Shown here: positions 1 to 63,985 of the stretch, piece by piece | How positions within the stretch are numbered: position 1 is the stretch's first letter | Layout: each line of letters begins with the position of its first letter | Assembly: GCF_964019385.1 (NCBI RefSeq) | Contig: NC_088644.1 | Span: 15,616,631 to 15,680,630 of the forward strand | DNA from: Sycon ciliatum | Taxonomy: Eukaryota > Porifera > Calcarea > Leucosolenida > Sycettidae | DNA length: 64,000 bases | Direction of reading: 5' to 3' | Translations under genes and position numbers: made by a program | The notes under the pieces: generated by a model | What the model was told of the DNA's origin: nothing | Seen by the model: only the letters and a program-made list of their open reading frames with translations | Databases searched by the model: none

Positions 1-172
1 CTGCTGTTAATATATGACAAATTGCACCAACCCGTTCTTGCCTGGTTTCATCTTCAGGTTTGGATCCTGGACGTGTACACAAACTGCTGCGGGCAGATCG
101 CCATCTCTCATCAGCAGAGGGGACTTCTCATCGCTGACCTTCATGCCGTTTCTGTCACCATTCGTTTCGCAG

Positions 173-479
173 GAGGAATGCTTCGCACAGCGCTACCTTG
201 GCGACGTGGAGTGTGTCTACACTGTCTCAGCACCTGTGGGTCACGTGATCTACGGCGAGTTCATCAGCTTCCGACTGGATACTGACTGTGCGAAGGACTT
301 TGTCCGTGTGCAGCAGCTGGACATACCCCTCAGCGGCGAGGTGGCGACTGACATGACATTCTGTGGCACGAAGACTGGCCAGTACTTCGCTGTAGTGGGT
401 CAAGATCTGATTATGCGCTTCAAGACTGACCCATTTCACAGCTGCGAGGGGTTCTCAGGATTCTTCACTGTCTTCAAAC
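173..479 (+). CDS. CUB domain exon of an otherwise unseen gene
   Basis: This exon lies between an acceptor after TTTCGCAG and a donor GTAAGT at 480. It encodes about 102 residues that read as a CUB domain, an extracellular beta-sandwich used for protein-protein contact. Seen in the translation: the pattern APVGHVI followed by a hydrophobic strand, an Asp-Phe-Val-Arg-Val strand, FCGT, and a closing GFSGFFTVF strand, with cysteines spaced as in CUB domains. The upstream sequence is also open in this frame back to position 14, so the acceptor is inferred rather than forced. The gene begins left of the window. The exon ends in phase 1, matching the start of the candidate exon at 1171. The rest of the protein is unknown. 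Confidence 0.7.
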
Positions 480-1170
480 GTAAGTGTCAAGAGATGAGAA
501 GTTTCAACAGCTATACCACTTCCATGTGCGCGTACACCGTGTATTAAAACTGTGCAGGGAGTTAATAATTATTGTATTGCCTAGGGAGGTAACACGCGAC
601 CACAGTGGCCGAGTGTAGGCGCGTCTCTATCACTGATGTGGAAAGTGTCTGTAGTCCATAGCCTAGACACGTGATCGCAAGCAAGTCCAGAATATACTTG
701 CCTTGAGTGCATCCAAGACCATTCACGGCACACAGATCTGTAAATCGGTTCTGCTGAACAGACAGAGAATGGTCACAAACCTGTCCTGGAAAGTCAACTT
801 TCTTGTCCATGCTTACTTAGAGAGGCAGTTCTGCTCAATGAAATCCAATCGACTGCATGAACTTGGTGCCCCGCACCAGTGAACCGTGAACCCGGTGCTC
901 GCAGGTCTTGGGCTGCACAGCACCCGGCGTACACGGCTTGACATATCATGCATGTGATCGGATTTCATTAAGCAGCACTGTACATGTATGTCTGAATTTT
1001 CACTCAACCCACATCCACAATGTTCACTCAACCCACATCCACAATGTTCACTCAACCCACATCCACAATGTTCACTCAACCCACATCACTTCGAACATAT
1101 TCTATCCATCTTGCCTCCTCTGTGTTTTTAGCATCTATCCTGCTGGGCCGATCAAATTGGCTCTACTCAG
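480..1170. other. Intron of the CUB gene with a small tandem repeat
   Basis: No coding signal was seen. The stretch is unremarkable except for the 24-bp tandem repeat near 1000-1088. Confidence 0.4.
999..1088. repeat. 24-bp tandem repeat, about 4 copies
   Basis: The unit begins CACTCAACCCACATCCACAA. Copies start at 1001, 1025, 1049 and 1073, an exact 24-bp period. Because 24 is a multiple of 3 it creates a spurious open frame. Confidence 0.9.
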
Positions 1171-1256
1171 CTAGTTCTAATTCTAACTCTAATTCGTTCA
1201 GTGACAACTTGGTCAACGGTGCCACATATGACCCAGCGCTTTACGCAGACTCCAAG
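1171..1256 (+). CDS. Candidate second exon of the CUB gene
   Basis: The exon lies between an acceptor CTCTACTCAG and a donor GTAGGG. Joined to the CUB exon, whose last codon is split after one base, it gives 28 codons plus the junction codon without a stop. The encoded piece starts with a Ser-Asn alternation and then reads DNLVNGATYDPALYADSK. Frame continuity on both sides is the only support; no domain was recognised. Confidence 0.4.
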
Positions 1257-1514
1257 GTAGGGATCTTGCTAGTACGAGTCGTAACCCGAACTGACACCAT
1301 TAGCCGTGGGCCAAATGTTTAATGATGCAGATTACAGTAGATATTGGTTATAACGTGCCCTTCTGATTTTTCACATTTTATCACTATAACCGGTATATCA
1401 CTACAGGCGATTTTCAACTGCGCTCGTCATACATACACATTATACACGTGTGGGTACTCGATCGCGCTAATGTAGCATACTGATACATGATGCATGCTGC
1501 TGCACCTTCCCCAG

Positions 1515-1628
1515 TCTAGAGTGAAGGTGTTGGCGATCCCCAAGGTGAAGGAATTTGACGTCGTTCGTGGAGATTACCACTTGACGCTCGAAATGAAGTT
1601 TGAATTTTCACTCTCCCCACATGTGTAG
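1515..1628 (+). CDS. Candidate last exon of the CUB gene
   Basis: An acceptor CTTCCCCAG precedes a phase-0 frame of 37 codons ending in TAG at 1626-1628. The residues include VKVLAIPKVKEFDVVRGDYH, which looks like ordinary globular protein rather than translated repeat. Phase 0 agrees with the end of the preceding candidate exon. No domain was assigned, and a further downstream exon cannot be excluded. A poly(A)-type AATAAA occurs at 3652-3657 but is far away. Confidence 0.4.
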   Translation, partial: SRVKVLAIPKVKEFDVVRGDYHLTLEMKFEFSLSPHV

Positions 1629-2739
1629 TGTGATCGCGATTCAAATTCTGGACGCTGTTCTGTTTTCGTCAGGCAACCAAAATTTGCCGCAGTCTGACCA
1701 GGCCCTTAGGACCGCTCCACAAATACTCTCATCTAGTTTCTAAACGATTGGATAACAGACGCCCAATTTGGAAAAAATTATGCACAAAGTGATCACAGAT
1801 TTTATGTGGTATAGATGCTGGCATAACGGTTTTTGCCTACGTACGCGTCTATAGTTTTGAAATGGACTGTAGGAGTGTAGCATTTTGAATATTTGACTTT
1901 TGCCCCGCATGTTCCAACATTCACTATGGCTCAAAAATCGAAGACATTCGATAATTTGAGTATTCCTCGGACCACTGGCTAATACCTTTGAGTTCAGCAA
2001 ATCTATTGCCTGTGTAGCTGCTGTACAATGCTACGTGTAGCAGGACTTTTCGCTATGCTTTTTTGCCAAGCTAGCTCATCATGCATGTTATTTTAAAACT
2101 GATGGAAATGTTTTTTTTCCATTGATTGGCTACATCAAACTTTCTCTTTGCATTCGAGGGTAATACGATACCGTCTGCCACCTTGATGACCTAGGCAAAA
2201 AAAGCATAGGGATGTCATAAATTTGTCATTTCTCCTATTTTTTTTTCAAGACATAACCTGGGATTCAAACTCGCACTATCGCCCTGCATGCATTCCCCCG
2301 ATACACTTCGCATACATACTCATTCTTCCAAGTTGCTTCGCGTTTATATGATCTTGCATTTGAAAGCCCTATTTGAATATCGTGGCCAGTTGTTTGTGGC
2401 CAGCTGTCTTTGATGGTACGGTACAGGTAAAGTACGGGATAGCGCCAGGCATGCCGATGGCACAAACAAACAAACAAACACAGAATTAAAGCTGTGTGGA
2501 CCCTGGCTAGCGCCAGATGAAATGAAGTAACGTCTTTTGCATAGCTACGGGAATAATATTGTTCAGTTCCATCACATGATTATACTTCGAACCCGTTCCA
2601 ACGTTGGGCTTCCGTACGTCGTGAGCGTTGATTTTCCAGCCTCTTTAGTAATCTTTACACCCTGCCTGGGTCACGTTCAAGTGCCTTGACTCACTGGAAA
2701 GTCCTCCACGTCGAGACCACATTGGTTTGTGTATTCAAT

Positions 2740-2742
<3 letters not shown>
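1629..2742. other. No gene seen
   Basis: AT-moderate sequence with short T runs. I see no coding frame, RNA gene or clear repeat here on either strand. Confidence 0.4.
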
Positions 2743-4584
<1,842 letters not shown>

Positions 4585-4992
4585 GGAGGTTCCGGAGTAC
4601 GATTTTTCGTGCCAAAATCCGTGGAGGCGCTACGGATATTTTATACGTCGTTTTCGAGCAGTGAAAAGTTCCGGGGTACGGAACGTATGTGTTTGCCGTC
4701 ATTGCCTAGGTTACGATCGCAAACACGTCACATTCCCGCGCTATGCCTTTTTATTTTGAAAATTTGTACCGAAATCAAAACTTCCCGCGGAAAATCGATG
4801 TTTCTCGTACCAAATTTGTACGCGAAAAATCTTTCTGCACCCGATGACGCAAAATCTCCATACGAAACATGGTTCGTGTGAAAGCCAGTCCACACGGATT
4901 CTCCGTGCCGGAAAATCGTACGAGTATGGAGCGCCTGGAAAAAATCCGTAGCGCCCATACGGATTTTGGCACGGAAAATCGTACCCCGGAAC

Positions 4993-5029
4993 CAGGGAGT
5001 AGTACAATACGGTATTGTACTACTCCCTG
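4993..5029. mobile_element. 37-bp TIR-only micro-element, 8-bp TSD
   Basis: A near-perfect palindrome starting CAGGGAGTAGTACAATAC and ending with its reverse complement. It is flanked by CCCGGAAC at 4985-4992 and again at 5030-5037. An 8-bp duplication and a CAGGG end are typical of hAT-type transposons. There is no interior: the element is two terminal repeats back to back. Confidence 0.7.
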
Positions 5030-5504
5030 CCCGGAACTAGGGACCCGGCAAATATGCCGGCACTAAATCGAGCATTTTAGGGTGCAAAAATCACACCAGC
5101 ATAATCGGTGATTTCGCGGGCATAATCGGCTGGTTACTGACGTTTGTCGAGTGGATAGTGCGGATGAGGTGGAGGAGGCTGACACAGTGACAGTGAAAGG
5201 GAAGAGGAAAGCAAGAAGGTGGTTTCTCTGCTGGGCAAGCTGAAACCAGCAAAGCTATCTGAACTTGCCAGAGCCAGAAAACAGAAAAAGAATATTTTTT
5301 TGTTTCCTCAAGTTATGTTTGAGAATGCATCTTTTTGTGTTGGATGCGAAGAAAGACCTGGATTTCAAGCGAAAATTTGTGAGAATTTCTGGGAATTATC
5401 GGCATGGTTTCGAGGCATTATCGGCATGTTTGAAAGAATTGCGAGAAAGCATGATGGGTGATTTTTCGAGCATATTTGCCCGGTGCCTACCCGGTACCCG
5501 GAAC

Positions 5505-5540
5505 CAGGGAGTCGTAAAATAGGTATTTTACGACTCCCTG
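5505..5540. mobile_element. 36-bp TIR-only micro-element, 8-bp TSD
   Basis: A palindrome starting CAGGGAGTCGTAAAATA and ending with its reverse complement, flanked by CCCGGAAC at 5497-5504 and 5541-5548. It shares the CAGGGAGT end with the 4993 copy and with the 2.4 kb element at 8761. Confidence 0.7.
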
Positions 5541-5556
5541 CCCGGAACCTCTCTAA

Positions 5557-5915
5557 TTATGCAATGACGTCGTTGTTGTGAATGACGCCATGGGGGCTTT
5601 GCATGACACCTTTCGAAAACAAGCGACATCGACTGGACAGATTTTGTTTTCCGTTTGTCTTCTCCAAAGTTTCTATCAATTACCTGCATCAAATCATTGT
5701 AGTTCATCATGGAGTCAGTTGAAAAGACAACGAGGTAATGAAAGAGCCGACATGCGTTGACTTCTCCAAGATGCGTAATCTTAGATCGGAGCATTGGAGT
5801 TGATCGCAGATGCCCATAACTTTGTAGCTGATTCGGATTGAAAGATTGTCCCGAGCAGTTTTTACCAGATTTAGTATCGTGCTAAGAAAATCTCCTCCAC
5901 AGCATCGAGACGAGT
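5557..5915. other. Upstream region of the glycohydrolase gene
   Basis: This would contain the promoter and 5' UTR of the gene starting at 5916. I see no TATA box or other element that I can defend. Confidence 0.3.
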
Positions 5916-30715
<24,800 letters not shown>

Positions 30716-31410
30716 GCAGCAGCGGTCCCCAATGACCATCAGGCTGATCTGGATGCTGGTAACACTGCAAGCGAAGTGCTGTGATTGTCTTCCGCACACA
30801 TGTCAAACCCAGTGGGTGGAAATCCTGTCGGCTTCTCACAATCACTTCAGACTTCAGCAGCAATGATCAAGTTGAACCAGTGTACCATACTGCAGAATGA
30901 GCAGTCAACGTTGAGCAATGGCAGAGCGATGGTACTCCTATATTTCCGTTAGTGGCCACAGCTGAGCAGGTGAAAGTGAGACATTTTGTGACGTTTCTGC
31001 CATGTTAGATTATTTCCTCTGTTCTTGCTACGCTACAGACTACCGGTATGATTGTATTCCTGCTTCTCTTTGGCAACATGTTTTAACTGTATTGTTGTAC
31101 AGTCGTACCCACATCGGATTAGTCCCTCATAATTATAGTTTTCTTACATGTTGGCTAGCCCTTTATTTCGGATTACTTCGTTTAAAAAAAGATCAATGTA
31201 CATACATACTACTTGTACAATGACTTCTAGGAGCTGGTGGTTGCAGGACAATCTTTATGTCGTATTTTTCGTCTCCAACAGTGAAACCTACTCTCTCTCT
31301 CTCTCTCTCTCTCTTGTCTTTTCTATTTCGTGAACATGAAACTCAGAGTAGCGACTGACTACTAACTAGCCTTGATTGCTGCTCTTGTTGTTCTGTGTAT
31401 TTCGAATAAA
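30716..31410 (+). promoter_or_regulatory. 3' UTR and poly(A) signal of the glycohydrolase gene
   Basis: AATAAA at 31405-31410, 690 bp after the stop, in TTCGAATAAAACCG. A short CT tract lies at 31291-31313. It is the first canonical signal downstream of the stop that I noted. Confidence 0.55.
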
Positions 31411-33983
31411 ACCGTATTTTAGCTCTAACATATTGCTGTTGGAATGTAGCTGTGTGCACATAGCATAGTCGTGTCCAGATATATATTTTTATCCTGTATG
31501 TTTGTATGGTCTACTCTATAGTAATGAGGACCTCAATACCTGCCGGAATCTTGCAGTTTGCGGATGATGCTCTGTGCAATGTGTCGAAATCCACCAGAGA
31601 GTGCAGTGATGGTGTGGTGGCTGAACTGGAATAATATTTGCAATGCTAAGTCCTGCTACATGTGCCAACCCTGGCCTGGGTGTAATGGTTGTTGCATGCT
31701 GTAGCATGTGGCTGCATAATTATAGCAGCTCCTCAACACCAGGTCACCATTCCACCCCGGCAAGATGACAGAACTCACGCGACTTTGACAAGGTCAAATG
31801 TCCTTGAGTCCTGAATTCGTCCCTGGACCAATATTGCCTGACTACTGTATTAAAATGCCTTTGGCGGTGCACTATACCTTCACCGTTAACGCGTTCATGA
31901 CTCTGGGTTGCTCTTGAAGATAATAAATTATGAATCAGTGTACAGTGCTTGCTTCACGCAAAGTTGTGAGGTACGTTATGGTCAAGGTTTGTGACATTTC
32001 CAAGTCTGTGAACTCTCCACAGATCACTAAAGTTGAGCTACGGTAGTATCTACTTGTCATTCACCACTGATTAAACTTATGACAGCTCGGTGGCAAGGCG
32101 GAAGACGCACTCAGTGAAGAATATTGCCTGATTGCAACCATGTTCAGTGATAATGCCTCAATCCACACCACTGCACAAACCGACTTGGCCGGCTAAAAGT
32201 TATTCAAGGACTTTAGGTGTGGATGGGGGGCCAGGGGGGGGGGGGGGGGGGGGGGGAGAGAGAGAGAGAGAGTCGCTGAGCTTAGCTACCTCTTCTTTAC
32301 TTACTGTCTTGTTCCCTAGATGTACCGCAATCAGAACATTCTAGCTGTCAAATCTGTACTAAAATACCAGGTGGACTACCATGTTCATGATGTACCAGCT
32401 ATACAACCACGTACATGTACAGTCATGTACACATGTAAGTAATTAGTAACTAGTTAGCTGTAACTGGTACTAGTATACCAGTAGTGTTTTACAGGTCTGA
32501 AAATTTAATTGTATTTTCTTTAGTGCTATGTCCTACATGATTGTACATTATGAGAACTGTTTTGTTGGATATCGGATATACAAAGTACTATAAAATTAAT
32601 ACCATTTTTGATAATTGTTTTGCCGGTACATGTATACAGTCTGTACGTGTAATAGTTAGTTCAGGGAAGCTCAGTACTTCAGTGTCGGTAGGGAGATCTA
32701 GCTGCTGGTCATGCAGACCCTAGACAATCAAAATTTCCACTACACAACAATTATCTTTATGTAACCAGTTACCTGTAGTAACCATGGTAACTAGTATACT
32801 ATAGGCTCAAGTACTGGTCTGAAACCGATCAACCCACGAAGTGTTCTCCGACCTTTCCCACTCACAGCTTCATCTGAACTGTTTACATGGTTTACGTACT
32901 AGCTTCTTGGCGAACGAGTAGAGCTCTGAGGAGGATTGCTACATACAGTGTACAATGTACCATGTGTACTAGCACTACCAAAACAACATACACAAGGCTA
33001 CGTATGGGAGAGGACCGGTCGATCGACCGTGTGTCATCTTCTCTTTCTGGACATTTTCATGCTGCCACTTCACGAAGGAAATAATAAGCATAATAATAAG
33101 TAAGTAAGTTGTTACAGTTCCCAGTACTGAGTTGCTTTTCCTCGCATTCCGATCGTGTCACCACCACTGGCACTGGTCACTGGTCACTGGTCACTGGGCT
33201 GCACTTTAGTTGAGTGGGACCTTTCTGTTGCTGCTTCGTGCCACATCCACTCCAGGTAGATCTAGGTGGTAAATGCAGCCATGGCATGGCGAAAGCCAGA
33301 GGTGGCTGCCGACACATTTGCTAAATCCTTGGAGATGTCTGGCCGTGCATCTGATCTTTGGTAGCCCTTTGGCTCAGTATCAGCATCTTCTGTCAGAAGC
33401 GATCGACGTGCGGTCGTCTGTAGCCCGCCTCAGACATTCTCCGACAATGGCCGGAGGATTTCAGTGGCGTGAGCGGGTGCCCCAGTGCGAGCAAGTACGC
33501 GTGTATGTTACCAACGCTATGTTGCCACTGAGTCCGCACTACAGACTTCGCAAATGTAGCCACGTTTGGTGTGTGGATCCAGTTCGCTCCGGCTGATTTG
33601 TAGCCCCGGCTTCTATCTCAGCTGCCAAAAAACTGACAGACACGATCATGCTAGCATTGCTGCTATGCCCATCAAAGTTCATTCGCAAGTCGCAGCGATC
33701 TTTTGAAGTGACCGTCGTCCGTCAGTAGATCATGGTAGATCTACGAGTACGATTACGGACATAGTCATTGGTGATTCTGGAGAGGACGAGCTCACCGACC
33801 CACCGGCAGAAAGAGGAGCTGATCAGTGCGTTACTACGGCGGCCGGTTTAGTGTGTGTGCGCGTTATTCGTGAGGCGATGGGGTTTTTCTTCTGACGCCG
33901 GCAAGGACTTGAGTGGCTGTGAGTCGCCAGCAGCAGCGACTCTATGACTGGGCTGTACTGTTGCTAGTAGGTGTGTTACGACA
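31411..33983. other. Intergenic region between the two main genes
   Basis: No coding gene recognised. It holds a 23-base G run at 32234-32256 followed by (GA)n, and a short (CTGGTCA) repeat near 33172-33198. The laminin promoter must lie in its right part, but I see no defined element. Confidence 0.4.
32234..32256. repeat. Run of 23 G followed by (GA)n
   Basis: Longest G homopolymer in the window. Confidence 0.95.
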
Positions 33984-34031
33984 GTGAATGAAAGAGTTGA
34001 GCAGAGATCTACAATCAGTTTTACAAGGCGG

Positions 34032-60332
<26,301 letters not shown>

Positions 60333-60978
60333 GTAAGGCGGTCGGACCATGGGCTCAGGTGATGACCTGAATATAGTCTAGGCCAACTCTAACTTCTGAC
60401 TTGCAACAGTCCTGTTGGCTATTATATATTTAATTTTGATGTTGAATAGGGCCAACTCTTAATTGATATAATCGGTTGTGGCGACAAACGCGATTAGGCC
60501 GGCTGCAGGGACGCCGTAATGTCGCACTCGCCCCAGCACCATTCAAACAGTCCCCTTTGGCAGTTCACGGCACGAACTTCAACAAAGCCCCGTGAATGCG
60601 TACTAGGGGAAGGCTAGACAGCATGTCTCTAGACATCAATAGGCATCGTATGAAAAGCCAGTCAATAGCACTAAAGAGCGAAAGCCTTTGTCACGGTTCG
60701 GTTTCACTCGCGCACCGGGCCCGAGCTGCCAGCGCAAACAAATGCCGGGCGCGAGCTGGCAGCACGAACAAACACCGTACTCACACGAGACCGCTGGGCC
60801 AACGGATGGCCACAGCCATCAAAAACAGGAACAAACCCATCCACGGCTCTTTCTCTTGCTAGCTGTGCTGCTGCGTGCATCCAACTGTTTTGCAATTTCT
60901 TTCTTCCTTGTTGCAATTACTCGGCGAGATTTGAAATTTCTAAAGTTCCGCAGTCGCAGGAGATCCTGAGCCGTCACC
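60333..60978. other. Intron 13 and left part of the DIRS-like element
   Basis: The left border of the DIRS-like element lies somewhere here. I could not find its terminal repeat without the right end. Confidence 0.4.
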
Positions 60979-62256
60979 ATGAGCTCCGTGCCATCACTTT
61001 CCGATCTCCGCCAACTCAAAGTCGACGGAGTTGAAACTCGACTGCGAGAACTGGGGCTTTCTTGCTCAGGCAATTTTAGAGCCCAGGTGAGCCGTCTGCA
61101 TGAGCATTTGTCGGCCCAGGCAAGAAACAAAGCTAAGTCTACGAGCCAGGTCGCAAAAAAGACCACGCGTCGGCGGGCTAGTCCTGCAGTCCCGGCCACT
61201 CAAAGCCCCGCGGCCGCGACCCAGCCTGACTCGTCGCCCGCGTTCACGTCGCAGCAATCTGCCGAGATCTCTCGGGTCGTGCACGATGCAGTGGCGTCCT
61301 GCATGACGTCATTGACAACTTCGATGGGTCTACCGGTGGTACCTCCACATGCACAGCCAACTGTAGCAGCAGCAACAGCAGCACAGCGGGCTGGTCCAGT
61401 CTCTGGTGATGTTGTGGTGCCTGACTCTGAGCCTGAATATGTCCAGCCTTCACTGGCTTCAGCACTAAGACCAGACCAGGAGAGTCTCTTCCTGGACGGC
61501 GATTTGCTCGCCCCAGAGCGTCCACCATCCATCCCATTACCTGCCCTCAGCGACCATCTCACGGACAAGATTATCAAACGTGAGTACGTTGATTTTGGTA
61601 GGGTACTGGGAGAGCTGGCTTTTGATACGAGCATGGGTCCGGACAGTGGGTTCACCCTGCAGGGGACGGGGGACCACATCACCCTTGTGCCATCTGCCAT
61701 GTCGTCATCCCGTCTAAAGAAAGTTGTAGACTTGACATCGTGGTTGGAGGCGTTCTCAGCCTTCGCCCAAGTAGCCCTCCACCACGACCCCGGCAGAGGT
61801 CCGGAATTATTCAAGTACCAAAGCACAATCGTGAAAGCGGCCGCACGCTATACATTCGGTGCGTGGTCTGGCTTCGACATGTCGTTCCGTGCAAGAGCTG
61901 CACGCAGCAAATCTAGCCTTGCCACGTCAGATCCGGAACTCTGGTCGGAGTGGTTTACAAACTCCATCCTGCCTCCCTGCCGTCACTGCAACCGGCAAGG
62001 TCATTTAACAGTTCGCTGCCCCCGCGCCCGTAGCCTAGCTTCACTGTCTGACGGGCCAGCAGCCAAACGCCCCTTTCCGGCACAGCGGTCAGGGGCTACC
62101 GCTCACCCAAACGCCCCAGCTGTCTGCCGCGACTACAACCAAGGCCGCTGCCAACGCGCAGCCTGTCGCTACGGCCACCAGTGCAGCACATGCTTTGGCA
62201 GCCACCCCGCCAAGTCATGCCCAGGAAAGCCAGCCGCCGCCAGCCGCGACCAATAG
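60979..62256 (+). CDS. DIRS-like element ORF1 (gag-like), SAP and zinc motifs
   Basis: A 425-residue open frame. Residues 5-45 (LSDLRQLKVDGVETRLRELG then LSCSGNFRAQVSRLHEHL) look like a SAP-type DNA-binding helix-extension-helix. A low-complexity linker follows, then a conserved region (ITLVPSAMSSSRLKKVVDLT and WLEAFSAFAQVALHHDP), then Cys/His clusters CRHCNRQGHLTVRCP and CRDYNQGRCQRAACRYGHQC, which suit nucleic-acid binding by a gag-like protein. No stops, so the copy may be young. Confidence 0.8.
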   Translation: MSSVPSLSDLRQLKVDGVETRLRELGLSCSGNFRAQVSRLHEHLSAQARNKAKSTSQVAKKTTRRRASPAVPATQSPAAATQPDSSPAFTSQQSAEISRVVHDAVASCMTSLTTSMGLPVVPPHAQPTVAAATAAQRAGPVSGDVVVPDSEPEYVQPSLASALRPDQESLFLDGDLLAPERPPSIPLPALSDHLTDKIIKREYVDFGRVLGELAFDTSMGPDSGFTLQGTGDHITLVPSAMSSSRLKKVVDLTSWLEAFSAFAQVALHHDPGRGPELFKYQSTIVKAAARYTFGAWSGFDMSFRARAARSKSSLATSDPELWSEWFTNSILPPCRHCNRQGHLTVRCPRARSLASLSDGPAAKRPFPAQRSGATAHPNAPAVCRDYNQGRCQRAACRYGHQCSTCFGSHPAKSCPGKPAAASRDQ

Positions 62257-63985
62257 CTCGCAGTTGCCCAGCTTGGAGACTCGGTCACTCCAGTCACTCA
62301 CCGGTAACTCTACACTCACCCAGGCCAATAGCACTCACACACTCTGCCCAGCTGCTCACATCTCTCCTACACGCACCCTCGCTCACGAGCCAATCCATTT
62401 GCACACGCCTGTAACCCCCATTAACGTTTCTTACCTGCAGGACGCTTTGTGTCAGCATCCTGATCCGGCTTTTGCCTCATTCGTAATACATTCTTTGTCT
62501 TACGGGTTCGATATTGGGTTTGCTGGTCCCCGTACCTTCCGAGTCTCTCGTAATCTCAAATCAGCGATTGAGCACCCTGACATTGTCGATGCTGCCATCG
62601 GTCGTGAAATTGCCGCAGGTCGCATGGCCGGTCCCTACCAAGAGCCCCCCTTCACACTTACACAGGTCTCCGGTTTGGGTGTGGTTCCCAAGAAGTCACG
62701 GTCGGTGCAAAAATGGCGCTTGATTATGCATCTGTCAGCACCACAGGGCCACTCAGTGAACGATGGTATCCCTGTCGACAAATTCTCTGTACAGTACTGT
62801 TCGGTCGACGACGGCGTAAATCTCGCACGGTCCCTAGGCCGTGGCTGCCATCTGTGGAAGGTCGACCTCCAAGACGCATTTCGCATTTGTCCAGTACGGA
62901 AAGAGGACTGGGAACTATTATGCCTGTTCTGGCGCGGGCAATATTACGTGGACAAATGCCTACCCTTCGGCCTTCGCTCATCACCGTCGCTGTTTAACAA
63001 AGTCGCAGACGCCCTCCAGTGGGTCATGTCGCACAACTTCGACGTAGCCCCAGTCATCCACTACTTAGACGACTACCTTGGTGGAGCGACGGACTCTATC
63101 GGCGCACAGCACCAGCTTGACCGTGCCCTGGTAGCCTGCCACGACTTAGGCTTCCCGGTCAATCCAAAAAAGGTGGAAGGCCCTAGTACAACCCTGACAT
63201 TCCTCGGTGTCATGCTGGACACAGAGCGCTTCGAAATCCGCCTCCCATCCGACAAGTTAGAAGACCTTCTCATTGCCCTCAAGGCTTGGCAACATACCCG
63301 CCCTACCGCCCGCAAGTCTGAATTGTTGTCCCTGATAGGTCACCTCAGCTTTGCCTGCAAGGCGGTCCCTGCGGGCCGCATGTTTCTGCGCCGCCTCATT
63401 GATCTCAGCACGACGGTCCCGCATCCAAACGATTACATCAGAATCACAGAAGACGCCAAAGCAGACATCCAGTGGTGGCTTGACTTCCTCCCTGCCTGGA
63501 ATGGCGTCGCCTTCTTCCTAGAACCCACGTGGTCAGCCGCCGCCGATATGGACCTCTACACGGACGCATCTAGAGCCATCGGCTATGGTGCTTTCTTCGC
63601 CGGCCGGTGGCTCCAACACCGGTGGCAGAGGCACCAATCCCAGAGATCCATCGCGTGGATGGAGCTCTTTGCCATCGTGGTCGCAGCATCCACATGGGCA
63701 CCGCAGCTGCATCTGAAGCGCATCCGCTTCCACTGCGACAACCGTAGCGTATGCGACATCTGGCTCCGCTCACGCACAAAGTGCCCCGACTTAATGGCGC
63801 TGGTACGCACTTTGTTTGCCATTGCTGCCCGACACAACTTTCACGTCATAGTCTCCCACATCCCCGGCACTGACAATGCGATTGCTGACTCTCTGTCTCG
63901 GTTTCAGATGGCCCGATTTCGCCGACTGGCACCCACAGCAGAAGACACGCCATCTCCGGTGCCCGAGAGCACCTACTCCCTCTGA
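62195..63985 (+). CDS. DIRS-like reverse transcriptase and RNase H
   Basis: A 596-residue open frame overlapping ORF1 by 62 nt in the +1 frame. RT motifs: WRLIMHLSAPQGHSVND, LWKVDLQDAFRI (motif A), CLPFGLRSSPSLFNKVADAL and VIHYLDDYLGG (YLDD catalytic core), then a thumb with FLGVMLDT. The RNase H domain has DLYTDASRAIGYGAFF, AWMELFAIVVAA, FHCDNRSVCDIW and DNAIADSLSR, giving the acidic active site. This RT-RNase H order with no integrase in the window fits DIRS elements, which use a tyrosine recombinase instead; that gene would lie past 64,000. The first residues may be read by frameshift from ORF1. Confidence 0.88.
   Translation: MAATPPSHAQESQPPPAATNSSQLPSLETRSLQSLTGNSTLTQANSTHTLCPAAHISPTRTLAHEPIHLHTPVTPINVSYLQDALCQHPDPAFASFVIHSLSYGFDIGFAGPRTFRVSRNLKSAIEHPDIVDAAIGREIAAGRMAGPYQEPPFTLTQVSGLGVVPKKSRSVQKWRLIMHLSAPQGHSVNDGIPVDKFSVQYCSVDDGVNLARSLGRGCHLWKVDLQDAFRICPVRKEDWELLCLFWRGQYYVDKCLPFGLRSSPSLFNKVADALQWVMSHNFDVAPVIHYLDDYLGGATDSIGAQHQLDRALVACHDLGFPVNPKKVEGPSTTLTFLGVMLDTERFEIRLPSDKLEDLLIALKAWQHTRPTARKSELLSLIGHLSFACKAVPAGRMFLRRLIDLSTTVPHPNDYIRITEDAKADIQWWLDFLPAWNGVAFFLEPTWSAAADMDLYTDASRAIGYGAFFAGRWLQHRWQRHQSQRSIAWMELFAIVVAASTWAPQLHLKRIRFHCDNRSVCDIWLRSRTKCPDLMALVRTLFAIAARHNFHVIVSHIPGTDNAIADSLSRFQMARFRRLAPTAEDTPSPVPESTYSL

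Larger units (their letters stand above)
4585..5556. mobile_element. Compound foldback region with nested inverted repeats
   Basis: The outer ends read GAGGTTCCGG at 4585 and CCGGAACCTC near 5547-5556. Inside, the sequence near 4588-4650 (GGTTCCGGAGTACGATTTTT onward) is repeated in inverted form near 4900-4994, including a shared GTGCCAAAATCCGT core. Two 36-37 bp palindromes interrupt CCCGGAAC motifs (listed separately). No transposase frame was seen. This is probably a non-autonomous inverted-repeat element that was itself hit twice, or duplicated after one hit. Exact outer borders and target duplication are not resolved. Confidence 0.55.
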
